From: Knoellia locipacati
GTDB taxonomy: Bacteria; Actinomycetota; Actinomycetes; Actinomycetales; Dermatophilaceae
DNA length: 64,000 bases
Direction of reading: 5' to 3'
Assembly: GCF_007992835.1 (NCBI RefSeq)
Contig: NZ_BKBA01000001.1
Coordinates: 16,275 to 80,274, forward strand
Positions 44,746 through 54,202 of the stretch are shown in pieces (the first letter of the stretch is position 1; the number at the start of each line of letters is the position of its first letter). The notes under the pieces are model-generated. The model saw nothing but the letters and a program-made list of their open reading frames with translations, searched no databases and was not told where the DNA came from. Both the position numbers and the translations under genes were made by a program.

Positions 44746-46107
44746 GTGACCGACACCGTCGTCGATCGGCCCGTACGCCGGGACCGCACCCACTGGCTCT
44801 ACATCGCCGTCATCATCGCCATGGTCCTCGGCATCGCCGTGGGCATCATCGCGCCGGAGTTCGGCGTCAAGCTCAAGTGGCTCGGCACCGCCTTCGTCAA
44901 CCTCATCAAGATGATGATCAGCCCGATCATCTTCTGCACGATCGTGCTGGGCATCGGCTCGGTCCGCAAGGCCGCCCAGGTCGGCAAGGTCGGCGGGCTC
45001 GCGCTCGGCTACTTCCTCACGATGTCGACCGTGGCGCTGGCCATCGGCCTCCTCGTCGGCAACATCGTCAAGCCCGGAGCGGGCCTCAACCTCACCGATG
45101 AGCTCGCCTCGAGCGGCCAGAAGGCGGTCGGCGAGGAGCACACCTCGACCGTCGACTTCATCCTCTCGCTCATCCCGGACACCCTCGTCTCGGCGCTCAC
45201 CGCCGGATCCGTGCTCCAGGCCCTGCTCGTCGCGCTCCTCGTCGGCTTCGCGCTGCAGAAGATGGGCCGTGCCGGCGAGCCGATCCTCGGCGGCATCCGT
45301 CACCTCGAGCGGCTCGTCTTCCGTCTCATGGCGATGATCATGTATGCCGCACCCATCGGTGCGTTCGGAGCCATGGCTGCCGTCGTGGGCGCCACCGGCT
45401 GGGAGGCGCTCAAGTCCCTCGCGCTCATCATGGTCGCCTTCTACGTGACGTGCTTCCTCTTCGTCTTCGTCGTCCTCGGCTCGATCCTCAAGGCCGTCAC
45501 CGGCGTCAACGTCTTCTCGCTGCTCAAGTACCTGTCGCGCGAGTTCCTGCTCATCCTGTCGACGTCGTCCTCCGAGTCGGCCCTGCCCCGCCTCATCGCC
45601 AAGATGGAGCACGCCGGCGTCTCGCGTCCGGTCGTGGGCATCACCGTGCCGACGGGCTACTCGTTCAACCTCGACGGGACCGCGATCTACCTGACCATGG
45701 CCTCGCTGTTCATCGCCGAGGCCCTCGACAAGCCCTTCTCGATCAGCCAGCAGCTCTCGCTGCTCGTCTTCATGATCATCGCGTCGAAGGGTGCTGCCGG
45801 TGTCACGGGCGCCGGCCTGGCCACGCTCGCCGGAGGCCTGCAGTCGCACCGTCCCGACCTCGTCGACGGCGTCGGCTTCATCGTCGGCATCGACCGCATG
45901 ATGAGCGAGGCACGCGCCCTGACGAACTTCGCGGGCAACTCGATCGCGACCGTCCTCATCGGCCACTGGGTCGGCGAGCTCGACCGGCCCAAGCTCGACC
46001 GGGTGCTCGCCGGCGAGGACCCCTTCGACGAGTCGTCGATGCTCGACGACCACGACGACGAGCCCGACCTCGTCGGCGACCCGCAGTCGCAGACCGTCGG
46101 TCACTGA
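44746..46107 (+). CDS. dctA: C4-dicarboxylate:cation symporter (DctA family)
   Basis: 453 residues. DAACS transporter with eight helices and two re-entrant loops: KMMISPIIFCTIVLGI, the serine-rich STSSSESALPRLI hairpin, VPTGYSFNLDGTAIYLTMA, and GIDRMMSEARALTNFAGNSIA, which carries the substrate-binding residues. Imports succinate, fumarate and malate with protons or Na+. GTG 44746 has GGAG 6 nt upstream; an in-frame ATG at 44683 is the alternative. Divergent from its probable sensor/regulator; a perfect hairpin follows. Confidence 0.94.
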   Translation: MTDTVVDRPVRRDRTHWLYIAVIIAMVLGIAVGIIAPEFGVKLKWLGTAFVNLIKMMISPIIFCTIVLGIGSVRKAAQVGKVGGLALGYFLTMSTVALAIGLLVGNIVKPGAGLNLTDELASSGQKAVGEEHTSTVDFILSLIPDTLVSALTAGSVLQALLVALLVGFALQKMGRAGEPILGGIRHLERLVFRLMAMIMYAAPIGAFGAMAAVVGATGWEALKSLALIMVAFYVTCFLFVFVVLGSILKAVTGVNVFSLLKYLSREFLLILSTSSSESALPRLIAKMEHAGVSRPVVGITVPTGYSFNLDGTAIYLTMASLFIAEALDKPFSISQQLSLLVFMIIASKGAAGVTGAGLATLAGGLQSHRPDLVDGVGFIVGIDRMMSEARALTNFAGNSIATVLIGHWVGELDRPKLDRVLAGEDPFDESSMLDDHDDEPDLVGDPQSQTVGH

Positions 46108-46124
46108 CCGACTCCGCACCACCG

Positions 46125-46161
46125 GCCGGGGCCGGCGTCAGCACCTGACGCCGGCCCCGGC
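46125..46161. terminator. 17-bp perfect hairpin after dctA
   Basis: 46125-46141 pairs with 46145-46161 around a 3-nt loop, 18 nt beyond the dctA stop. Confidence 0.85.
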
Positions 46162-46191
46162 TGTGCTGTGGCTCGTGACAGGGTGGGTGCC

Positions 46192-48183
46192 ATGGTCAAC
46201 CGGCTCGCCGCGTCCACCTCCCCCTACCTCCTCCAGCACGCCGACAACCCTGTCCACTGGCAGGAGTGGGGTGTCGAGGCCTTCGAGGAGGCCCGCCGGC
46301 GCGACGTCCCGGTCCTGCTGTCCGTCGGGTACGCCGCGTGCCACTGGTGCCACGTCATGGCCCACGAGTCGTTCGAGGACGAGCGGGTCGCCGAGGTCCT
46401 CAACGCGGGCTTCGTCGCGGTGAAGGTGGACCGGGAGGAGCGTCCCGACGTCGACGCCGTCTACATGAACGCCACGACCGCGCTCACCGGGCACGGGGGC
46501 TGGCCCATGACGTGCGTCCTCACGCCCGAGGGCGACCCGTTCTTCGCCGGCACCTACTTCCCGCGCGAGCAGTTCCTCTCGTTGCTCGCCAACGTCGCAC
46601 GGGTGTGGTCCGAGCAGCGGGAGGACGTCCTCGCGTCGGGTGCCCACATCGCTGCCCAGCTCCGCGAGATGACGGCGGTCGGCGCTCCCCTGGCCGTCAC
46701 CGACGAGGCGACGGCAACGGCGGTGGGACTGCTGTGCCGGCACCACGACGACGCCCGCGGCGGCTTCGGGGGCGCCCCCAAGTTCCCGCCGTCGATGGTC
46801 CTCGAGTTCCTCCTGCGCCACCACGCCCGGACCGGTGACGCCGACGCCCTCGCGATGGCCCGCGGCACCTGCGAGGCGATGGCCCGCGGCGGCATCCACG
46901 ACCAGCTCGCCGGCGGCTTCGCCCGGTATGCCGTGGACGCGGACTGGGTCGTCCCGCACTTCGAGAAGATGCTCTACGACAACGCCCAGCTCCTGCGCGT
47001 CTACACCCACCTGTGGCGCGCCACGTCGGAGCCGCTGTGGCGCCGGATCGCCTGTGGGACGGCCGACTTCATCGTGCGGGACCTCGGCACGGAGCAGGGC
47101 GGGTTCGCCTCGGCACTCGACGCGGACACGCTCGTCGACGGCGTCGGGGTCGAGGGCGCGACCTACGCCTGGACCCCCGACCAGCTCGTGGAGGTGCTCG
47201 GCGAGGACGACGGTCGCACCGCCGCCACGCTGCTCTCGGTCACTCCCGAAGGCACGTTCGAGCACGGCGCCTCGACCCTCCAGCTGCGCACCGACCCCGA
47301 GGACGCGCAGTGGTGGGCCGACGTCCGGTCTCGCCTGCTCACCGCCCGCGGCGAGCGCCCCCAGCCCGCCCGGGACGACAAGGTCGTCACCTCGTGGAAC
47401 GGCCTCGCCATCGCCGGCCTCGCCGACGCGGGCGTCCTGCTCGACCGACCCGACCTCGTCGAGGCCGCCGTCCGCTGCGCCGAGTTCGTCGTGGCGACGC
47501 ACGTCGTCGACGGACGTCTGCGACGGGCCTCGCGCGACGGGACGGTGGGTGACGCCGCCGGTGTGGCCGACGACCACGGCAACCTCGCCGAGGGGCTGCT
47601 CGCCCTCCACCAGGCCACGGGTGACGCTCGCTGGCTGTCGGCCGCCGGGGAGGTCCTCGACACCGCGCTGGCCCACTTCCGCGACGACGACGGCGCCGTC
47701 CACGACACCGCCGACGACGCCGAACGGCTCTTCGCCCGGCCGCGCAGCCAGGCAGACAACGCCGAGCCGTCGGGGGTCTCCTCGCTCGCCGGGGCGTGGC
47801 TCACGTATGCCGCCCTCACGGGTTCGGCACGTCACCGTGAGGCCGCCGAGGCGGCCCTGTCGAGCGTGGGCTCCCTCGCCGCCCGGGACCCCCGCTTCGC
47901 CGGCTGGACGCTGGCGGTCGCCGAGGCCGCCCTGGCCGGGCCGCTCCAGGTCGCCGTCGTCGGTGACGGGCCGGTGGCCGCCGAGATGCTGGCGCTCGTG
48001 CGGGCGAGCACCTCCCCCGGTCTCGTCCTCGCCTCCGGGGCCCCCGACTCCCCCGGCCAGCCCCTGCTCGAGGGGAGGCCGGTCGTGGGGGGTGGGCCGA
48101 CGGCATACGTGTGTCGTGGGTTCGTCTGTGACACACCGGTGTCCGACGCCGACGCGCTGCGGGCGGCCCTGCTCCGGGCCTAG
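46192..48183 (+). CDS. YyaL/SSP411-type thioredoxin-domain protein (DUF255)
   Basis: 663 residues. N-terminal thioredoxin-like domain ([28 protein letters not shown], a CxxC redox pair) at about residues 1-165, then an (alpha/alpha)6-type barrel resembling N-acylglucosamine epimerases ([26 protein letters not shown]). Widely conserved, biochemical role unproven. ATG 46192 follows GGGTGGG. Its TAG overlaps the convergent PhzF gene's stop at a CTAG palindrome. Confidence 0.92.
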   Translation: MVNRLAASTSPYLLQHADNPVHWQEWGVEAFEEARRRDVPVLLSVGYAACHWCHVMAHESFEDERVAEVLNAGFVAVKVDREERPDVDAVYMNATTALTGHGGWPMTCVLTPEGDPFFAGTYFPREQFLSLLANVARVWSEQREDVLASGAHIAAQLREMTAVGAPLAVTDEATATAVGLLCRHHDDARGGFGGAPKFPPSMVLEFLLRHHARTGDADALAMARGTCEAMARGGIHDQLAGGFARYAVDADWVVPHFEKMLYDNAQLLRVYTHLWRATSEPLWRRIACGTADFIVRDLGTEQGGFASALDADTLVDGVGVEGATYAWTPDQLVEVLGEDDGRTAATLLSVTPEGTFEHGASTLQLRTDPEDAQWWADVRSRLLTARGERPQPARDDKVVTSWNGLAIAGLADAGVLLDRPDLVEAAVRCAEFVVATHVVDGRLRRASRDGTVGDAAGVADDHGNLAEGLLALHQATGDARWLSAAGEVLDTALAHFRDDDGAVHDTADDAERLFARPRSQADNAEPSGVSSLAGAWLTYAALTGSARHREAAEAALSSVGSLAARDPRFAGWTLAVAEAALAGPLQVAVVGDGPVAAEMLALVRASTSPGLVLASGAPDSPGQPLLEGRPVVGGGPTAYVCRGFVCDTPVSDADALRAALLRA

Positions 48184-49019
48184 AGGTCGACGGTTCCGTC
48201 GATCCGGGTCACCGCGTCGCCCGAGACCCAGACCTGGCCGTCGACCGCCTCGACGTGGACGCGACCGTCGCGACCGATGACCGAGCCCTGGCGCGCGACA
48301 TAGCTGTCGGGCAGGGCCCCGGTGCCGATGAGCCACTGCGCCAGACCGGCGTTCGCGCTGCCGGTGACGGGGTCCTCGGCGAACTCGTTGCCGTCGGCGA
48401 AGAAGGCGCGCACCTCGACGTCGGCCCCGACGTCCGTCGCGGTGACCTCGTCCCAGCGACCGATGACGCACACCTTGAGGTCGGTGAACGACGCGAGGTC
48501 CGGCACGACCTCGACGACCGACTGCGCCGAGCCGAGGTCGACACCGACCCAGCCGGGTCCGTTGTCGACCCAGGCCATGTTCTCCACGCCCGAGTCCGAG
48601 AGGCCGAGCCCGCGGACGATGCGCGCACGGAGGTCTGCGTCCACCGCACCCGTGCGACGCAGCGGCGGTGCGGCGAATCCCAGCCGGGGAGAACGCCGCA
48701 CGTCGACGAGCCCGGCGCCGCACTCCTGCACGACGGCGTCGCCGCGGGGCTCGCCCCCGGCCTCGAGCCAGGCGTGGGCGCTGCCGATCGTCGGGTGCCC
48801 CGCGAAGGGCAGCTCACCGCCGGTCGTCCAGATCCGCACGCGGTAGTCGGCACGAGGGTCGGTCGGCGCGCAGAGGAACGTCGTCTCCGACAGGTTGGTC
48901 CACCGCGCGAACGCCGCCATCTGCGCGTCGCTCAGCCCGTCGGCGTCGTGGACGACGGCGAGCGGGTTGCCGAGCCACGGCTCGGAGGAGAAGACGTCGA
49001 CCTGGCGGAAGGGCAGCAC
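48180..49019 (-). CDS. PhzF-family isomerase/epimerase-like protein
   Basis: 279 residues from GTG 49019 ([22 protein letters not shown]); GTG 49037 is an alternative. Conserved PhzF blocks: [12 protein letters not shown] with the catalytic-type Glu, [15 protein letters not shown], and [16 protein letters not shown]. PhzF proteins are diaminopimelate-epimerase-fold enzymes, but most are not in phenazine pathways and none is present here, so the substrate is unknown. It lies 9-27 nt after the flavin-module genes and may share their transcript. Confidence 0.9.
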   Translation of the reverse strand: MLPFRQVDVFSSEPWLGNPLAVVHDADGLSDAQMAAFARWTNLSETTFLCAPTDPRADYRVRIWTTGGELPFAGHPTIGSAHAWLEAGGEPRGDAVVQECGAGLVDVRRSPRLGFAAPPLRRTGAVDADLRARIVRGLGLSDSGVENMAWVDNGPGWVGVDLGSAQSVVEVVPDLASFTDLKVCVIGRWDEVTATDVGADVEVRAFFADGNEFAEDPVTGSANAGLAQWLIGTGALPDSYVARQGSVIGRDGRVHVEAVDGQVWVSGDAVTRIDGTVDL

Positions 49020-49046
49020 CGGACCATCCCAGCACACCGCCGCGGG

Positions 49047-49823
49047 TCAGAGCGCGAGGAGCCGGTATGCCGGGTCGCGGGCTTCCAGCAGCCGTCCCGC
49101 CCGCGCGGGGTCGACGAAGGCCGCGGTTGCCCAGACGTCTGCCCAGAGCAGGTCCGGTCCCACCACGGTCGCGGACCCGGGGCGGTCGATGCCGCGCCCG
49201 GTGCGCGGGTCGACGATGTGGGCACCCCGGGCGGCGGCACCCGAGGTCGCGACGGCTCCGCGGGTGAGCGTGACGACCTCGGCGACCTCGCGGCGGTCGC
49301 GTGGGTCCTCGATCCCGATGCGCCACACCGGCGGGTCGTCGTGCCAGCCCCGGCCCGTGCCGACGACGACGTCGCCACCGGCCCCGATGCTGAACGAGAT
49401 CCCCGGGACCGTCTCGAGGTGGGCCGATGCCGCCGACACCGCCCAGCCCTTGACGAGACCGGTCGGGTCGAACGTCGAGCGGCCGCCGGCCGTCGAGCGC
49501 CAGGCGCGGAAGAGCCCGTCGGTGCGGTCCTCGGCCTCGAGGCAGAGGTCGGTGACCTCGGCGACCCACGGGTGGGCGTCGTCGGCGTCGAGCTCGCCGT
49601 GCTGGAGGCGGAGCAGGTCACTGTCCGCACGCCACGTGCTGAGGACCCGGTCGACCCGGCGCAGGTGGGCGAGCACCCGATCGCTCGCCGCTTCGATGTC
49701 GGGCCGGTGCGGGTCCGTGGCCCGGACGTGGATGCTCACCGCCGTCCCCATCACGTGGTGGACGAATGCCCGACGGGTCGCAGCCGCCGGTGACGTCCGG
49801 ACCGGGATCTCGAGGGTGCTCAC
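49047..49823 (-). CDS. apbE: FAD:protein FMN transferase (ApbE)
   Basis: 258 residues. Attaches FMN covalently to Thr/Ser of target proteins, using FAD and Mg2+. Blocks HHVMGTAVSIHV, FDPTGLVKGWAV, FSIGAGGDVVV and HIVDPRTGRGIDR are ApbE signatures. The GTG start overlaps the stop of the FMN-binding gene (GTGA), which encodes its obvious substrate. No signal peptide is evident, so it may work from the cytoplasmic side or the export signal lies in a different start. Confidence 0.9.
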   Translation of the reverse strand: MSTLEIPVRTSPAAATRRAFVHHVMGTAVSIHVRATDPHRPDIEAASDRVLAHLRRVDRVLSTWRADSDLLRLQHGELDADDAHPWVAEVTDLCLEAEDRTDGLFRAWRSTAGGRSTFDPTGLVKGWAVSAASAHLETVPGISFSIGAGGDVVVGTGRGWHDDPPVWRIGIEDPRDRREVAEVVTLTRGAVATSGAAARGAHIVDPRTGRGIDRPGSATVVGPDLLWADVWATAAFVDPARAGRLLEARDPAYRLLAL

Positions 49824-50401
49824 AGCCCCGCCTGGTCGAGCGCCGACTGGAGCGACTGGATGTAGCCCTCGGAGGTGAAGGTCGCACCCGAGACCATGTC
49901 GATGCTCGAGCTCTGCGCCGACACCGCCTCGTCGTTGAGGATCGGCACCGCGCGGGAGTTGATCTCCTGGTCCTTGTGGTCGCTCCACGGGACCTCGGTG
50001 ACGGTGGCGGCGGTGACCTTCCCCCCGGCGACGGTGATCTGCACCTGGACGTCGCCGTAGCGGGTCGACACCGCGTCACCGGTCACCGTCTTGGACGAGG
50101 ATCCGCTGCTCGACGAGCCCGAGCCGCTCGACGAGCCGGTGCTGCTCGACGACCCGGAGCTGCCGGACGAGGACCCCGAGTCGGTGCCCGACGAGCCCGA
50201 CGAGCTCGACGAGTCCGACGAGCCCGACGAGTCCGAGCTGCCCGTCGATCCCGAGCTCGTCCCGCCGGCAGCGGCGACGGCGCCGCCGTTGACGGGTGAG
50301 CTGATGCTCGTCGTCGTGCCCGACGAGGTGGACGTGTGATAGCTGAAGAGCAGGACGAGCATCGTCGCCGTGCTCGCGATCCACATGGTGATGCGGCGCA
50401 T
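49820..50401 (-). CDS. FMN-binding domain protein with Ser/Gly linker
   Basis: 193 residues. N-terminal membrane anchor (MRRITMWIASTATMLVLLFS), a linker of about 65 residues made almost only of Ser, Gly and Asp, and a C-terminal FMN_bind domain (about 112-193) ending in DMVSGATFTSEGYI: the Thr in SGATFT is the expected site for ApbE flavinylation. It is probably an extracytoplasmic one-electron carrier. The linker DNA is a degenerate TCC/GAC/GGC-type repeat. Operon with apbE and the ferric-reductase-like gene. Confidence 0.9.
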   Translation of the reverse strand: MRRITMWIASTATMLVLLFSYHTSTSSGTTTSISSPVNGGAVAAAGGTSSGSTGSSDSSGSSDSSSSSGSSGTDSGSSSGSSGSSSSTGSSSGSGSSSSGSSSKTVTGDAVSTRYGDVQVQITVAGGKVTAATVTEVPWSDHKDQEINSRAVPILNDEAVSAQSSSIDMVSGATFTSEGYIQSLQSALDQAGL

Positions 50402-50456
50402 GGTCGTCTCCGGAGGTTCTCGTGAGGGTGGTCGTGGGTGGTGGTGGCGCGGCGGT

Positions 50457-51890
50457 TCAGTAGCTGAAGCGCTCGAGGTGGACGTGCTCCTCGGGCACGC
50501 CCGCGGAGATGGCCGCGGCCCGGGCCGCCTCCATCCAGCCGGGGCTGCCGCAGAGGAAGACGTCGTGGTCGGCGACGTCGGGGACGAGGTGGCGCAGCGC
50601 GTCGGCGTCCGACAGGTGCTCGGCTGCCACCGGCAGCCAGGTGTCGCGCCCGGGGACCCGCGGGCCGGCGACGAGGAGGTAGCGCCCGCCCCGCTCGTCG
50701 GCGAGGGCAGCGATCTCGTCGGCGAGGACGGCCGACCCGGTGTCGCGCACCCGGTGGATGACGGTGACGTCGCCGGGCTCGTGGTCGAGGTCCTCGAGCA
50801 GCGCGCGCATGGGCGTGATCCCGATGCCCGAGCCCATGAGCAGGACCTTGCGGCGGGTGCGCACTCCCTGGTGGAGCCGCCCGTAGGGGCCTTCGACGAG
50901 GACTCTCGTCCCGGCGCGCAGGGACGCCAGGCGCTCGGTCCCGTCACCCACGTGGGCGGCGGTGAAGCGCAGCGAGCGACCGTCGGGCGCCGCCGAGAGC
51001 GAGTACGGGTGCGCCCGCGTCCAGCCGGGGCCGTCGAGGAAGCGCCACTGGAAGAACTGGCCGCCGTGCGCCGCCAGCCGCTCGACGCCGGGACCCGTGA
51101 CCGTCACTGTCGTCACGTCGGCCGCGTCGTGCCGGACCTCCGACACCCGCAGCGGCGCACGCAGCGACCGCACGACCGGGACGCCCACACGGAAGACGAG
51201 GACGGCACCGGCGGCGACGGCATACAGGCTCCACCAGAGCCACGTGGAGACGGGCGACGCCGTGAAGTCCCGACCGGTCCAGAGCTGGTGCGGCAGGGCC
51301 AGACCGGCGCCGAGGTAGCCGTAGAGGTGGATGAGGTGCCAGGACTCGTAGCGGAGCCGGGCGCGCGCCTTCTTCACCGAGGTGACGACGACCATGACGA
51401 GCGCGCCGGTGCCTGCGACGGCGAGCAGCATGCCCGGGTAGTTGACGACGAGGTCCCACGTGGTGCCCCAGAGCCCGAGGTCGGACGAGGCGGCGTAGCC
51501 CAGCACGATGAGCACGATGTGCCCGATCATGAGGTTGAACGACGTGAAGCCGACGAGCCGGTGCGTGCGCGCCAGCTCGTCCTGCCCCCAGGCCTGCTCG
51601 AACCACGGGACCCGCGCCATGAGCAGCACCTGCACGAGGAGGAGCGCAGAGGCGAGCAGCCCGGTGAGCCGCCCGACCGAGGTGAGCCCGTCGCCGAGGC
51701 CGCCGAGGTCGTGCACCCCGCCGTGGAGCACCCACAGGCAGGTCACGGCCACGAGCAGCGCCCACAGGGCGACCCCGGAGGCGTCACGCCACCAGAGCGG
51801 CACCGTGGCGGGCCTGCGGCGGGTCGTGGCCGTCAGGGGTGCGGGAGGGCCGGGCTGGGCCCACGTCGCGGCGGGGCTGATCGTCGTCAT
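50457..51890 (-). CDS. Ferric-reductase-like transmembrane flavoprotein
   Basis: 477 residues. About six membrane helices (40-225) with conserved His residues in RTHRLVGF, IGHIVL, WHLIHLYGY and LALPHQLW that could hold two haems, then a cytoplasmic FAD domain (AHPYSLSAAPDG, RxYS-like) and an NAD(P)H domain (LLMGSGIGITPMRALLED, FLCGSPGWM, ending ERFSY). It would move electrons from NAD(P)H across the membrane, plausibly to the FMN-binding protein encoded 55 nt downstream. Confidence 0.9.
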   Translation of the reverse strand: MTTISPAATWAQPGPPAPLTATTRRRPATVPLWWRDASGVALWALLVAVTCLWVLHGGVHDLGGLGDGLTSVGRLTGLLASALLLVQVLLMARVPWFEQAWGQDELARTHRLVGFTSFNLMIGHIVLIVLGYAASSDLGLWGTTWDLVVNYPGMLLAVAGTGALVMVVVTSVKKARARLRYESWHLIHLYGYLGAGLALPHQLWTGRDFTASPVSTWLWWSLYAVAAGAVLVFRVGVPVVRSLRAPLRVSEVRHDAADVTTVTVTGPGVERLAAHGGQFFQWRFLDGPGWTRAHPYSLSAAPDGRSLRFTAAHVGDGTERLASLRAGTRVLVEGPYGRLHQGVRTRRKVLLMGSGIGITPMRALLEDLDHEPGDVTVIHRVRDTGSAVLADEIAALADERGGRYLLVAGPRVPGRDTWLPVAAEHLSDADALRHLVPDVADHDVFLCGSPGWMEAARAAAISAGVPEEHVHLERFSY

Positions 51891-51980
51891 GCATCGACGG
51901 TCCCGCCGGACGCTGTGCGGTTGCTGTGGAGGCCCCCAGATCCCGCCGTGAGTCGCGGCGTCCCGGTGCGAGAGGCTCGG

Positions 51981-52652
51981 TCAGCCGGCTCGGACCACGA
52001 CACCGTCGAGCAGCACGACGTCGGCGCGGTCCGCTCCGCCGTCGACGGTGCGGGCGTTGGCCTCGTCGGAGCGCAGCACCCACTCCGTGGCGTCGCCGAG
52101 CTCCCGTCCGGTCTCGACGTGGCGCGCCACGAGCCGCTCGACCCGGACGTCGCCGTCGAGCGCGCACCACCACACCTCGTCGAGCAGTGGCGGCACCGCG
52201 GTCCAGTCGGCGTCGTCGAGCAGGAGGTAGTTGCCCTCGCTCACGACGAGGTCCGCGGACAGGGGGACGACGAGCGAGTCCGGCACCGGCTCCCCCACCC
52301 CGTGGTCGAAGCTCGGCGCGGTGACGACCACGCGAGGCTCGGCGCGCACGGCCGCCAGCACACCGGCATACGCGGTCGTGTCGAAGGTGTCGGGAGCGCC
52401 CTTGCGGTCGCGGCGCTCGAGGGACTCGAGCTCGGCATTGGTGCGGTGGAAGCCGTCCATGGGCACGTGCGCGACCCGCCCGGACAGGCCGTCGTATGAC
52501 GTCACGGCCGCGAGCAGCCGCGTCACCAGCGTGGTCTTGCCGGATCCCGGTGGCCCGGCGATGCCGAGCACGGCGCGACGGGGGGCGACGCGGGCGACGA
52601 GGTCGACCAGGCGCGGGAGGAGGTCCTCGACCTCCGGGGGCTCACCAGACAC
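51981..52652 (-). CDS. Nucleoside/nucleotide kinase family protein (PanK/uridine-kinase-like P-loop)
   Basis: 223 residues. P-loop GPPGSGKTTLVTRLL near residue 30, then VAHVPMDGFHRTNAEL and VVSEGNYLLLDD. This pattern is that of the family related to type I pantothenate kinase and uridine kinase; the substrate is unproven (some members phosphorylate fructose or pantothenate). GTG 52652 overlaps the TSUP gene stop by 11 nt, in the proS-HAD-TSUP-kinase operon. Confidence 0.82.
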   Translation of the reverse strand: MSGEPPEVEDLLPRLVDLVARVAPRRAVLGIAGPPGSGKTTLVTRLLAAVTSYDGLSGRVAHVPMDGFHRTNAELESLERRDRKGAPDTFDTTAYAGVLAAVRAEPRVVVTAPSFDHGVGEPVPDSLVVPLSADLVVSEGNYLLLDDADWTAVPPLLDEVWWCALDGDVRVERLVARHVETGRELGDATEWVLRSDEANARTVDGGADRADVVLLDGVVVRAG

Positions 52653-53433
52653 CGAGCACCTGCCCTCCGATCCGGACCGTGAACGCCGCGACGACGACGA
52701 CGAAGACGATACGCACGAAACCGCTGCCACGGGAGACCGCCGTGCGTGCACCGACGTAGCCGCCGAGGAGGTTGGCGACGGCCATGACCGCACCGACCTT
52801 CCACATGACGTGCCCGCCGGGCGCGAAGACGGTGAGGGCGCCGAGGTTGGTGGCGAAGTTGGCGATCTTGGCCTTGGCGCTGGCCTCGAGGAACGCGTAG
52901 CCCATGAGCCCGACGAGCGCGAACACCATGAACGAACCGGTGCCGGGGCCGAGCGCGCCGTCGTAGATGCCGATGACGAAGCCGACGACCATCGCGACCA
53001 CGGTGTGACGGGTGCCGTCCCACCGCAGCGCCGTGCTCGTGCCGAGCGAGGGCTTGAACAGCGTGTAGGCGCCGACGGCCACGAGCATGACGAGGATGAT
53101 CGGGTTGAACGCCGACTTGGGGATGTGCAGGCCGATGAGCGCACCGCCGATCGCGCCGACATAGGCGACGGCCGCCATCGGCAGGGCGGTGCGCAGGTCC
53201 GGTCTCACGCGCCGCCAGTAGGTCGTGGCACTGGCGACGGTCCCCGCGATGGAGCCGATCTTGTTGGTGGCGAGCACCTGTGCCGGGCTCGCGCCGGGGA
53301 AGCCCAGCAGCAGCGCGGGGATCTGGATGAGCCCTCCCCCGCCGACGACCGCGTCGATCCAGCCGGCGACGAACCCGGCGAGGGCCATGAGCGCGAGCGT
53401 GGTCAGGCCGACGTCGCCGAGCGTCTCGGTCAT
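52642..53433 (-). CDS. TSUP (TauE/SafE) family membrane transporter
   Basis: 263 residues, about eight hydrophobic helices. Signature GFVAGWIDAVVGGGGLIQIPALL and LATNKIGSIAGT in the first repeat and IGIYDGALGPGTGSFMVF in the second. TSUP proteins move sulfur-containing anions (sulfite, sulfoacetate, taurine-derived) or similar; substrate unknown. 7 nt downstream of the HAD gene. Confidence 0.9.
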   Translation of the reverse strand: MTETLGDVGLTTLALMALAGFVAGWIDAVVGGGGLIQIPALLLGFPGASPAQVLATNKIGSIAGTVASATTYWRRVRPDLRTALPMAAVAYVGAIGGALIGLHIPKSAFNPIILVMLVAVGAYTLFKPSLGTSTALRWDGTRHTVVAMVVGFVIGIYDGALGPGTGSFMVFALVGLMGYAFLEASAKAKIANFATNLGALTVFAPGGHVMWKVGAVMAVANLLGGYVGARTAVSRGSGFVRIVFVVVVAAFTVRIGGQVLGVW

Positions 53434-53440
53434 GCGGCCG

Positions 53441-54202
53441 TCAGGCCTCCGACCAGGAGTCGACGATGTCGAGGATGTCGAGGAGCTCGTGGGCGACGGC
53501 GTCGGGCGTGACCTCGACGGCGACCTGCTGGTCGACCGGGATGTCCGAGTGCGGGATCCAGATCGCGCGCATGCCGACCTGCTGCGGACCGTGCACGTCC
53601 TCGAAGGGACGGTCGCCGACGTAGGCCGCCGCCTCGGGCTCGACACCCACCGCGTCGCACGCCGCCCGGAAGGCGTCGGCGTGCGGCTTCACGACGTGGA
53701 TCTCGGACGAGTAGATGTCGGCGTCGAGCAGGTCGAGGACACCGTCGCGCTTGAACACCTCGCGGTGGTAGTCGCGCGACCAGATGGTGTTGGAGAGCAC
53801 ACCGACGCGAATTCCCCTCTCGCGCAGGCCCTCCCACACCGGGCGCACCTGGGCGTCCGTGTGCGTGTGCGGCTCCCAGAACCCGCGGTAGGCCGCGAGC
53901 GCAAGGTGGTGCCGGTCGTGCGTCGGGTCGATGCCGGCGTCGTCGAGGATGTCCTCGAGCGTGGCGCTCGAGTGGTCGGTGCGGCCCCGCCGCCACGCGC
54001 GGTCCTCGGCCTCGAGGATGCGCAGGGCGAGCGAGTCGGCCTCGGCGAGGTCCTCCGCGGGCATGTCGGCAGCGTCGACGGGGATGCCGTGGACCTCACG
54101 GGCGTAGACCCGCCACTGCTGCGGCAGGTCGACGTCGTGCCAGGGCGTGAGCGTCCCGCCCCAGTCGAAGATCACGGCCTCGAGGGGGCGGGACCCACTC
54201 AT
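53441..54202 (-). CDS. HAD-superfamily hydrolase
   Basis: 253 residues. Motif [15 protein letters not shown] (nucleophile Asp; the usual second Asp is Gly, as in some HAD subgroups), motif II VGVLSNT, motif [12 protein letters not shown], motif [15 protein letters not shown] helical cap lies between motifs I and II. Probably a small-molecule phosphatase. ATG overlaps the proS stop (ATGA). Confidence 0.9.
   Translation of the reverse strand: MSGSRPLEAVIFDWGGTLTPWHDVDLPQQWRVYAREVHGIPVDAADMPAEDLAEADSLALRILEAEDRAWRRGRTDHSSATLEDILDDAGIDPTHDRHHLALAAYRGFWEPHTHTDAQVRPVWEGLRERGIRVGVLSNTIWSRDYHREVFKRDGVLDLLDADIYSSEIHVVKPHADAFRAACDAVGVEPEAAAYVGDRPFEDVHGPQQVGMRAIWIPHSDIPVDQQVAVEVTPDAVAHELLDILDIVDSWSEA

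Noticed and set aside
48180..49019. Phenazine biosynthesis gene
   Set aside because: PhzF-like proteins are widespread outside phenazine pathways and no other phz gene is present.
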